From positions 1,798,001 to 1,862,000 of the forward strand of contig NW_020167521.1 of assembly GCF_001641265.1 (NCBI RefSeq): 64,000 bases of DNA. Direction: 5' to 3'. Under the pieces are notes generated by a model that was given only the letters and a program-made list of their open reading frames with translations, was not told where the DNA came from and ran no database searches. Positions 1-9,489 of this stretch are shown piece after piece. Positions within the stretch are counted from its first letter, which is position 1; each line of letters begins with the position of its first letter. The position numbers and the translations under genes are program-made. Origin of the DNA: Pseudogymnoascus destructans. Taxonomy: Eukaryota > Ascomycota > Leotiomycetes > Thelebolales > Thelebolaceae.

Positions 1-132
1 AACGATGCGAGTCCGATTTTTAAGTGAGAGGGGTTCAAAGTATTCAAGAGTGGCCAAGGAATACAATTCACGCAGAAATACACCTCATATACTGCGATCC
101 GAGAACATTCATGCTTAAGCAAATGTGCTTTG

Positions 133-561
133 AAGGTCATGAGTCGAAGAGATGGTCAACGAGAAAATGGCATGTATGCGGTGGGCAGAGGGCAAAGCAA
201 CAGAAAAGGTCAAGATGGGTGTGACGGTGCGGGACTGGGGGGCGGGGGGGGGTCAAAAGCCAAAAGCCATTACGATTTTTGACCCCTGCAAGTACTTCTG
301 AGGGTACATAAGACTGCCTCACTGTCATTAATAGTTGGCAGTTTGGCACTTCTATATATAACTGTGTGGCGGTCTTATGTACCCTCGGAAGTACTTGCAG
401 GGGTCAAAAATCGTAATGGGTTTTGCCCATTACGATTTTTGACCCCCCCCGCCCCCCAGTCCCGCACCGTCACACCCATCTTGACCTTTTCTGTTGCTTT
501 GCCCTCTGCCCACCGCATACATGCCATTTTCTCGTTGACCATCTCTTCGACTCATGACCTT
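133..561. repeat. Long inverted repeat (about 200-bp arms) upstream of the first gene
   Basis: The left arm (about 133-322) and the right arm (about 364-561) are near-perfect reverse complements around a spacer of about 40 bp. The outer ends read AAGGTCATGAGTCG and its complement. Inside the right arm lies a second palindrome: a 20-bp stem around 393-437 with a short loop. Both arms carry a G/C homopolymer run. The arms can be read as short ORFs in several frames, but nothing supports coding. The outer end sits 33 bp before the ATG of the next gene, so this is probably its 5' flank or UTR. It could be a foldback or MITE-like element; I see no convincing target duplication. Confidence 0.85.
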
Positions 562-1660
562 TAAACAGCCGATCCAAGAGACTTATTAATTTGATGGCTC
601 GTCCAGATCTAGACGACGATTCAGAGCTGAATATTTTGGACACGTCAGACGTTGACAAGGTCTAGTATCATACACTTCTTCCAATTTCTTTGAACGTAGC
701 ATTGCTGACAGCCTCTCAGGCGGTTAAGTCTGTGGTCCGATGGCTACGGAATGAGAACACTACTCGATACTTTGAAAAACACCCAGTCGCTCGTGACGCA
801 ATCGTGACAGCAGTCCGAGAGGTAACGCACTCAACAGCGCTTGCCACTCCCATCTCGACACCTTATAATCCACGCACATCTATCGACCAGCCTCTGACCT
901 CTCTCTCGTCACCGTCTATCGCATACGAGGAGTCTGATCCTGGCGACCAGACTTCTACCCTTCTCCTACCTCTGGACAATGCACAGACGGAAAGGGTTGA
1001 CTTGAATGGCTCGACCGACCCCCGCAAGCTCTCTCTCGAGGCTTCCGATCAGACCTCTCCAGCCGCTCAACAAGAGCTCGACAACGGAAGCCAGCCCCAA
1101 TGCTGTTCATCTATCAAACAAGGAGACACACTAGACAGCGAGCATGGGACCAGTGATTCTCAGCATTCTGCGAGCCTCGGGGCCTCCACTCCGGCTGAAC
1201 ATAACGATGTCAGTGATAATGATGCTCATCCTAATGGCCTGCCATCTACGCAGACCCCTACGTCTTTAGTACAATATCGATCGAACACTGCACGGCGCAA
1301 ATCCCGAAAACGCAAACACAACTCCGAGGACTACAGTAAGTTTCGATTGAACACTGCACGATGCCAGCCCCAAAAACGCAAACACAGCTTTGAGGACTGT
1401 TGTAAGTTTAAACAGGCCCGCACTGACGTTACAGATACAACAGATGCAGAGCTCGGGGACAAAAGCCTTGAAGGCTCTAAGCAAATTACATCCCAGCCTG
1501 TTCCTATCAGGGACGAGCAGTTTGGCCAACATCCTGAGATGTTAGAAGGCGTCCAGGACACCCAGCCCTCAATAGCTGTCACACGGGCAACCCCTGCCTC
1601 AACGCCCTATAATACCGACATACCTGGCGAGCCGGCTCCTGCCCGGGACGTAGAGGACTC

Positions 1661-1880
1661 GAGTGGCGATTCTCAGCATGCTGCGAACCTCGATGATCTG
1701 CTTCCGAGTAGTGACGGCGATGATCGTCAAGATGGATGGTCGAGTGGCGATTCCCAGCCTTCAGCGAACCTCGACGATTGGATTTCGAGTAGTGACGGCG
1801 ATGATTGTCAAGATGGATGGTCGAGTGGCGATTCTCAGCATGCTGCGAACCTCGACGATCTGCTTCCGAGTAGTAAAGCA
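1661..1880 (+). repeat. 81-bp in-frame tandem repeat (2.7 copies)
   Basis: Units begin at 1661, 1742 and 1823, an exact 81-bp period, each starting GAGTGGCGATTC. Each unit encodes 27 residues with the pattern SSGDSQ.AANLDDLLPSS followed by an Asp-rich tail. The third copy is cut short. The period is a multiple of three, so copy changes keep the frame of the host gene. Confidence 0.9.
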
Positions 1881-2871
1881 GATTGTCGAGGTTTGCAGCC
1901 TTTGGATGGAACGGAGGTGTATCTTGGAAGCAGAAGCCCTCAACTCTCAGAGACTTACGAACTCCAATCTGCACCTGACCGGAAATATGAGACTCACGGA
2001 CAGCGACCTGACACATCAGACGCTGGCCAGGACTTGGTATCACGGCATTCATCCGAACCGCCGAGCGCGACCGAGCTGCCAGAGGAAGAAAGCAATAGGT
2101 CCACGAAGATTCCAGCGGACCTACGCGCAAAATTACGTATGATTGGGGATGAATCAACACTCGCAGCTCTTATGGACTACGTGAACTACACAGCAAATCC
2201 ACCTTCCTCTGCAGATTATTGCGCCGATACTTTGGAAGATTATCAAGGTCCTGACACTACCTCAGATCAAAGGTTCAGGGTCCTCAGGAACCGCATCGTT
2301 CGAGATGAGGCGGGCGAGGAGATAACGAAGTATTTGAGAGTGAGCTTCCGCATCTCGAAGCGATTTGCACTAGCAGAGCTGAGTATCAGGTACGCTGAGG
2401 CAAAAGACGCTAGGAGCGCTGTGCCTAAGAAGAGACGAAAATTGGAATTTCCTGGGTTGTCGCCGAGGGGTCGCTTTACTGACTCACTCTCCCCCGAATT
2501 AGGTGATATCGAGGGGGAAGAAGAGAGAAACAAGGCGCGAGAGACAGCTAAGGGAAAATTTAGCTATTGGATAACCCAGGGAGACCCGCTGGCGGAATTG
2601 GCAAAGCAATTTGGCAGTCTCGTTCTAGCTATCCTGCCTGAAAATCTGACGGTGACGGAGTAAGTTGTTCTTGCTCGACTACTAGTGAGTCTCGCTACTT
2701 TTCGGCTGATTATGATTTAGCCTTCATAATCTCAACCGACATCGGATTCAGGATGTCGTAGATTACGTTGACTTCATTCGCCCAGGTTTGAAGGAGAAAG
2801 TCATAAATCAGACCGGCGTCCTCCTACAGAGAGTAGACTCTAGCCGCCCTGCACAAAGGCAACTGCTCGAC

Positions 2872-3380
2872 TGTTACGACGGAACAAGAAGGCTGGCCAA
2901 CTACATGTTACGACGGAACAAGAAGGCTGGCCAACTACAGGACAGGAAGGAGGGAGGTCGCATGAGACCGGCCCTGGTACCTGGAGGGGCAGCGGGGAAT
3001 AGTAGTTCCGAAAGTATCACGTGACGGACTCGCAGGATGATGAGAAGAGTCCTAAGAGTCCAGGACTCCGAGGACTCGAGTGAGTTCCCAGGAGTCCACT
3101 AGGCACGTGATGGACTCGCAGGATGATGAGAAGAGTCCTAAGAGTCCAGGACTCCGAGGACTCGAGTGAGTTCCCAAGAGTCCACTAGGCACGACGCCAC
3201 TATATAAGTAGATAGTATTTCCTTAGATAGGAGCTTCGTGCTCAACTCAATACAGTATTTGTTATATACTAGTAACGTGTTACTTGAAGCCTTTGTGTCT
3301 GATCCCCTGCCTCCTCTGATAAGTAAACCTTTACGCAAGAGAACCTTTGTGTCTTCTATCGTTTAGAAGTCAGCGTTACA
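2872..3380 (+). mobile_element. Solo LTR, family 1 (TGTTACG...CGTTACA), with TCGAC target duplication
   Basis: A 509-bp segment starts TGTTACGACGG and ends CAGCGTTACA. It is flanked by TCGAC at 2867-2871 and again at 3381-3385. A second copy of the same LTR (475 bp) lies at 24397-24871. The copy here is 34 bp longer because the first 34 bp of the LTR are tandemly duplicated at its 5' end. A CTATATAAG TATA box lies near 3200 and a 72-bp internal direct repeat covers about 3020-3190. No retrotransposon coding sequence is attached, so it is an LTR-LTR recombination product. Confidence 0.95.
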
Positions 3381-4174
3381 TCGACATATTAACATATGAC
3401 TTATTTTCGAAGAGTAGAAATAGACCCCCAGAAGAACTGCTACAGTTCGCTAATCATCCGCCCAAGTCAGACCTTGCCCAGGCAATTGCTAGCCCTTCAT
3501 TTGATCAAGTGTACGCTAATAGCCAGTTATCGCATCCCCAGAGGATCGTGAAGTCAGTAGAAGATATACATCTAGACTGTTCTTTTGATAACTCTCAGTG
3601 GCAACCTTCTAGTGCTGGCATTGAGGACGGAAATTCACCAAACTTTGCCGCAGATTGCAATGAGTACTCACTCCCATCAACACCTCTTGGGAATTCTGAT
3701 GAGCAGTCCACCAGGTATATGACGGATCACTGTTATTCCCAGGACGGTGATTGGTGTGAACAGTCGTATGTCAGTGACGAGCCAGAATTTCTCGACTCCC
3801 CCAAGGGTGATTTGCACCAGTCAGATCCCGGTGAGGAAAATTCCTTTGACATGAACTTGTACTTCAACTTCTCTCCCGAAAATACGCCCAGCATCCCATC
3901 TCCATCCTCAGGTCAATATCATGGCCAGGATTGGCTAGCGCACCTTGCCAATATGCCGCGAGAAGCAACGCCGCTACCAAGCCTTAATAATTCAACTAAT
4001 CATTCTCCTTTGGCCTCCGAGCTCCATATAAAACAGCCTGCCGTTAATATATGGCAAGATGGAGGCATGCTCGACTCGGCGAAGATTTGGAATGCTCATG
4101 GTCAAGAGAATAGGACTGTTAATCCCAGAGACATTCTGCAAACACCTGCGCGGTATCTAGAATACCACCAATGA

Positions 4175-4970
4175 TACTATAAATATACACCGAAAGTGAT
4201 CATGGAACGCCTAGAGGCGTTACCTAAGCTTTACGTATATAAGCTATACCCTCATCTGTTACAAAGCTGCGAATACTATAGAGACCCTTAAATCAATTGA
4301 TTGGGCCGCAATGACAGCATGGGAGCATATGGGAGAGGCTCTACTACTCAAACTACTCGATTCATGGTAGCTAGAACAGCAACAGTAATTGCTGTAGACG
4401 GGTGGTATACAAAATATGAAAGCGGCATCCAATTTGAGCTTTGACCCGTACGGAGACTTATGGCGTCGTACTGTATGAAGGGTGCCTGCTGCAGGTGCCT
4501 TTGATTTAGCTGGTGCCTTCAAAAGCAGGTACCCGCAGGTACCCTCTTTTGTGATGGCACTAAGGCACGTGACCCCGTGTCATCGATCGCTTCCTGTAAT
4601 CATGTATACCCCGTTTAAGGACGTCTCGCGTTATTCTACCTTTGCTTTCTCGCATTACGTATCTAGTGCCAACCATAGCTACAGTATTACATATTATCCT
4701 ATCTGACTCATGAGCCAGAGCATGACATATGAGCAACTTTGATTTAGCAGGTACCTTTAAAAGCATGTACCTGCTTTTTTGCAGGCACCTCTGGTTTAGC
4801 AGGTACCTATAAAGGTACAACATAACAGCTAAAAATAAGGGAAATCCATGGTACAGTCACTCCTCGTCCTCCCCGCTCCACCCATATATCTACCCTCCCC
4901 CATCCACTTCTCAACCACCAACTCACCATATTCACTCGTTTCTCGCGATCTCTTCGCATTTCCGATCATT
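4175..4970. other. Intergenic region with repeated AGGTACCT-type motifs
   Basis: There is no credible gene. From about 4488 to 4815 the motif GCAGGTACC(T/C) and close variants recur at least six times, in both orientations because the core GGTACC is self-complementary, next to the words GATTTAGC and TTTAAAAGCA. It may be a small degenerate repeat family or clustered sites in the promoter of the ferric reductase. The upstream ATG at 4848 is in frame with the reductase, but I prefer the start at 4971. Confidence 0.4.
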
Positions 4971-6787
4971 ATGGATGCTATTCAAATCTATTCTATCGCC
5001 GCAGGCGGCACACTTTGTATCTTTGCTCTCGTTAACTTGCTTCCCCTCCTAATTCCACTTGTTACTCGCGTCTCCAATTTTGTCTCGAAGCATTTTAGGT
5101 ATCCATACATACTTCACAGACACCGAATCCTAGGGCCGTGGACTCGGGCAGGCGTCGTTATACAGCTGGCCTACCTCGCAATAAACCTGTTCTGCGTCTT
5201 CGTCGTACTCTCGTGGGACGGCCTTAAGGCCGCCAACTTCTCGGACGCTGGTCGGCGAGCTGGCACTCTCGCAGAGGTCAACATGATCCCCCTCCTCGCA
5301 GGGCCTCATTTTGCCTTCCTAGCCGACCTGCTTGGGCTCTCGCTCAAGACCATCCGTGGCATCCACCGGTCGGCTGGATGGATGACAGCTGCACTCGTTC
5401 TTCTCCATGCCATGGCAGCGGCGTCCGATGGGCCTCTCCCAATCGATGTTTCCCAGAATCTGTTTGCAGTTATTGTACGTTTCATCCATCACTCTCTTCG
5501 TTGTCTGACTAAATTTTGATAGGGAGCGTCGCTGCTTTGCCTACTCCTCGTCCTCTTGCTTCCTCTCTTCCGCAAGCTCTCGTACGAGCTCTTCCTACGA
5601 TCACACCAAGCCCTAGCCTTGGCTTCCATCTACGCGGTGTGGCGACACGTTCCTTCTGACAAGTCTTCCCCGCGCGCCTATATCTACATCACCATGGGGA
5701 TATTCGCAGCAACATACCTCCTGCAAACTGGTGCCGTCATCGTCCGAAACGGGGTCTTTCGCCACCAACTGTCACGCGCCACTATCACGCACGATGCAGG
5801 TGCGGTCAAGATGCAGCTACGTCTCTCCAAGCCTCTGACGATGGATGCTTCTGTCAGCTTCTGGTCTTTCCTCCAAACTCACCCGTTCACGGTCATCTCG
5901 TGGGACGCAAAGGATCAGGACAGGCTTGATCTGCTGATTGAGCCTCGGAGAGGGCTCACGCGAGAGCTGCTGTACCACGCAAAGAAAGGCTACACCATCA
6001 ACCCTCTCGTCGTGTTCAGTGGCCCTCACGGAGCCAGCCTGTCGATGGGTGAGTACGAGAGCGTCCTAATGGTGGCGAGCGGCTTCGGCATCGCTGCCTT
6101 CGTACCACACCTGAAGAAGCTAATCCACGGCTATAACACTCGCGCGGTCCAAACTCGCCGCATTCATCTGGTGTGGCAGATAAAGAATGAAGGTGGGATT
6201 GCCGTATGCAATATGCAAATCCGTACCAAAGCTAACAGTGTAGCTGACGGCCTTACGGTTCAGGAACTACTTAACATTGCGCTGGAGGAGGATAAATTGG
6301 ATGATGGCTGTGTAGGTTCAGTTTTATATGACACCCTCCAAACTGCAGCTAATGATTACCCGGACTAGATCCTCTCAATTTCGGTGTATGTTGAAACTAA
6401 GAGCTCGCCTAAAAAGCCATTTGGCGAACGAGCTACTTTGTATCCGGGGCCCGCTCCCTTGTCAGAGATCTTCCTCGCAGAGCTCTCAGGAAATAATATC
6501 AAGGTCCACGCAGCGGAAGTCGGTGCTGAAGGGGAGAAGGCTTTGGAACAGAGCGAGTCAAATCCAGTACGCTGCAGGGTGATGCGGAATCCGGGAGTAG
6601 GTGGACGGTGGCAGGAGATGGAAGGATTCTCGTTGCAGGTAAGTACTCTACGGTCCGGCCATGTGAGTAATGCTGACAGACGAAAGTGTCTGGCTCGGAG
6701 GTGACTCGAGATGATTTATGGGCGGTCGTGAGGAAGTATATTCGGGTGGGGGTGAGATTCGTAGAACTAGATTACCAGCCAGAGTAG
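4971..6787 (+). CDS. Ferric reductase-like transmembrane oxidoreductase (FRE family)
   Basis: This is an NADPH/FAD/haem b membrane oxidoreductase of the family that reduces Fe(III) or Cu(II) at the plasma membrane before uptake. Exons: 4971-5474, 5523-6311, 6369-6638, 6680-6787 (556 aa). Introns have GT..AG ends and CTGAC or CTAAT branch sites. A helix lies at about residues 9-32, followed by the haem-binding helical core. The four haem histidines are visible as H132/H146 and H196/H210. HPFT (288-291) is the FAD motif, GPHG (335-338) the usual GPYG, and GFGIA (356-360) the NAD(P)H-binding loop. The C-terminus VRFVELDYQPE is family-typical. The usual CGP signature before the end is not seen; VSGSEVTRDD is there instead. 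An in-frame ATG at 4848 would add 41 residues. FRE genes are also a recurrent cargo family of Starship giant transposons, which matters because a DUF3435 recombinase lies 6 kb downstream. Confidence 0.85.
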
Positions 6788-7562
6788 ACAGGTCACGCTT
6801 AGATAGCTGAGGTTTTTGTAGCGTATTCGTAGAGCCTCGGAGAGTGCTCCTAGCTGGGTGGCACTCCAAAGGGTACCCTCGCGGGCGAGTGGAACGCCTA
6901 GGATTGTGGTGTCGCAGGGAGGCTCCTCCTGGGACGCTAGTGCCTCGAGGAGGGAGCCCCCAGGAGCACCCACTGCCTAGGCGCATCCTCTAAGGACCAC
7001 TAGCGCCCAGGGAGGATCCGCCTAGGAGGATCCTCCCAGGCGCTCGTACATCCAAGGAGTATGCTCCGGGTTCGTCTCTGCTCCGTGGACAAAGCTCCTC
7101 GGAGACTCTCTCTCCTAAGAGAACACCCCCTGGAGAACTCGACTCCTGTGAGCCCTTCGCCCCCGTGAGCTTTCTCTGTAGCGCAGTGCTTCCTCGCAAG
7201 ATCTCACGTGATGCCCGCTCAAGCACAGAAGAGAGTCGGAAGGCGAAAGGTCTGAGATGTTGAGTGTTTCGGGTGACGCCTGCCCGTAATTTGCGTTGCT
7301 AAATAGGACTGTTCATTGCTGTCCATTTAAGCTTCCCACCCGCGAGTGGCCGTATCGATTGCCAAGGCTGATGTGCGTGGTAATAACCTGGTAGACTGGC
7401 TCGACCGTGGCTCCACTGCTCCCCCCAGCGCAGATCAGATAGCTAGCGAGTTACTAAGCTGGTCCTCGCCATTATAAATCGCCCTCGACTCCCCTTCTTT
7501 CTCTCCAGCCTCATCTGCCTTACCCGCAATCGACTCATTCAAGGCCCTCCAACGTTTCCACA
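6788..7562. other. Intergenic, degenerate GC-rich repetitive stretch
   Basis: No gene is supported. From about 6830 to 7160 the sequence is built of short, overlapping, partly palindromic words around CCTAGG, GGATCC and CTCCTNGG, which create spurious ORFs on the minus strand. The segment 7300-7560 looks like a normal promoter: pyrimidine-rich leader and CTCATTCAAGG shortly before the next ATG. Confidence 0.4.
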
Positions 7563-8881
7563 ATGACCATTGACAGTCCTGAATTATCGCCTCTTGAGAC
7601 GCTCCCGACGGAGATTCTACATGCCGTTGTTGGCCATCTTGTACCCTGGGAGTTCAAAGGTCTTTCCTGCACCAGTAAACGGCTCAGACAAGCCTGTCTG
7701 TCGATCCTCTTTCGCCACGTGAAGTTTGAGTTCTCTCAGGCCGGGATTAGGGGGCTCAAAGACCTCTTGAAGTCAAATGTTTGCGGCCATATTACCTCCT
7801 TTTCTTACCAAATCACAGAATTGCTGAAGACTGGTACGTATCTCCAGTCGTTCGGTGAGTTTACGCTGATGCTACTCGTAAAATTGAGTAGAAATATTAG
7901 ATTTTGACCTTTTTAGGTCCGATATCCTAACTCCAGACAGCTATATGGAACATGCGAAAGATATGTACGACGCGGGGTATGAAGCAGATGATTTCCATTC
8001 ATACATGGCCATATACAAAAGCGTCCACGGCATTTGTAGTGAGCAGCGCAGCATCATCGATGAAGGTGCTGACCTCATTCTATCATCTATCTTCTGTGCA
8101 CTTCCTCTGTTGCGGGAGGTGAGATTGTCCTTCCGTGAGGTGCTGGAAGATGACGACTGGCTGGCCTCAGACATGATCATAGAGGAAGAGTTTTACAAGC
8201 ACCATCTACAAGTCGTCTCGAGCGCCATTCACAGTGCCAGAAACGTAGGCGTTGCCATTCATACCGTTAGCTTGTTGCACTTCAAGATTCCATACTACCA
8301 TTCATGGGAACAACTTAATCTAGATCCATTATCCGAATCACTAAGACAGCTGCTGGGGAACAGCAAGGTCCTACGCGTACGTGGAGTTGACGAACGTGTA
8401 CTGGAACTGCTGCCTCACTGTGTACTTGATCTGCGACAGCTTGACATGTGTGGAGTGGTGGCTCCTGAAAAGGTCATCCAGGATTTTTTCGAGACTAACA
8501 AGAAATCCATTCGCTCTATTGGCTTTCACGACGTTAAAATCCTCGGGTTGAACCGCCTGGATAGCAATACTCCACTGTCGGCAAGCATGCTTTACCGTAT
8601 GCTGGGTGTGCCACAGTCCACGCTATGCCGAGCGGCTGATTGCGGCTGTCTTCTCTGGCGAAAAGAGGGATGGCGGCTGTTGGTTGGCGACGGCCGCTCG
8701 CAGCTTTCCACTGGAACTTCTGCTAAGAGAAAGTATGATGAGCTGTAACAAGCTAGACTTGGAAGCCACAGACTCTTGCCAAGCTGGCGTCCCCTTGCCC
8801 AATTGGTTTGAACTGCTAGATAATAGGGGTCCTCGGTCTATCATCCATATGAGGTTAACCACAGTGGCCTGGGCAAACTAA
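7563..8881 (+). CDS. F-box protein, probable C-terminal frameshift
   Basis: F-box proteins bind Skp1 and recruit substrates to SCF ubiquitin ligases. Residues 11-55 match the F-box (LETLPTEILHAVVGHLVPWE, then a conserved SKRLR..C segment). Exon 1 is 7563-7833, the intron 7834-7891 (58 nt, GTACGT donor), and exon 2 starts at 7892 and reads EILDFDLFRSDILTP, typical of the large fungal F-box family that lacks a recognisable C-terminal repeat. The frame stays open to a stop at 8748. From about 8606, however, the +1 frame (CHSPRYAERLIAAVF) looks like the conserved continuation and runs to 8881. The switch falls in the GGG run at 8601-8604, consistent with one extra G. The gene is therefore either slightly truncated by a natural frameshift or affected by an assembly error. 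Confidence 0.65.
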
Positions 8882-9178
8882 CCACCAAAACCAACCAGCT
8901 GGGTTCTGATTTGCCACGTCAGCGCGGCCGGTTGCCATGAACTAAAAATTCCAGCCAGTATAACTGGGCTCTGATGGGTGAGATATAGACAGCTTTGGAT
9001 AGCTGGAATCACCTCTTTGGCAAGGTTTCAAAGGGCGTGCATTTGGTCTCGCACCTAGAGAGCAACTTGACAAGTCAACCACAGAGTTTTTGAGGCATCA
9101 TGGAGCGGGTTATACTCTCTAGTGTAGAGTTAGGAACTGTTTTTGCATGAAAAGTAGTGCCAAGGGCGTTTGTTATTA
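8882..9178. other. Intergenic spacer, no feature seen
   Basis: AT/GC-balanced spacer between the F-box gene and the left terminal inverted repeat of the next element. I see no ORF, RNA gene or repeat. Confidence 0.4.
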
Positions 9179-9350
9179 CAGTCGCTTGCAAAACCGGCTT
9201 CCCCTCCCAGCGCGCCCCTAGATTTAAACCGTGCCACTGCTTCGCAATCGCCTTACCAAACGAACCTAGCGTCAAACAAGGGCTGTACCTGTGACGTGGC
9301 AATCTCATGAGCTGCGCCACATGTGCTCTACTCTCCCATAATCAACACTC
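9179..9350 (+). repeat. Left terminal inverted repeat of the ankyrin element
   Basis: 172 bp, matching the reverse complement of 12456-12642. The outer 30 bp and several inner blocks (CTAGCGTCAAACAAGGG, CCAATCTCATGAG, CATAATCAACACTC) are conserved. Divergence is concentrated between blocks. Confidence 0.85.
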
Positions 9351-9489
9351 TTCTTTTTTTGCCAAGGTACAGGCGATTCTATCGCAACATTTTAATTCCA
9401 AACGTAGCCGTCAGCGAATACTCATCCCGGGGTATCTCTACTAGCATTTATTCTTGCATCAATACTCTCCAATAAACGGCACGTTAAAT

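Larger units (their letters stand above)
594..4174 (+). pseudogene. Gene of unknown function split by a solo LTR insertion
   Basis: I do not recognise the product. The proposed model is exon 1 594-659, intron 660-719 (branch GCTGAC, phase 0), exon 2 720-2659, intron 2660-2720 (GTAAGT donor, CTGAT branch), exon 3 2721-2871, then a 509-bp solo LTR, then the continuation from 3386 to the TGA at 4172-4174. Removing the LTR plus one copy of its 5-bp target duplication rejoins the reading frame exactly, giving one uninterrupted protein of roughly 970 residues. As it stands, translation runs into the LTR and stops at 3024. The protein is Ser/Asp-rich and low-complexity, with two tandem basic KRKH-type (NLS-like) segments near 1280-1420 and a 27-residue repeat at 1661-1880. 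Only the first exon and the segment around 2260-2660 look ordered. A nuclear role is a guess from the basic clusters. Intron 1 has a weak donor (GTCTAG). Confidence 0.6.

Noticed and set aside
1579..2160. Minus-strand ORF of 193 codons opposite the first gene
   Set aside because: It is the shadow of the 81-bp tandem repeat in the plus-strand gene and has low-complexity His/Arg content.
6648..7226. Minus-strand ORFs downstream of the ferric reductase
   Set aside because: They arise from degenerate GC-rich palindromic repeats; no domain, no splice context.
9179..9350. Left TIR as a tRNA-like or SINE head
   Set aside because: No A/B box pair and no cloverleaf; it matches the right TIR in inverted orientation.
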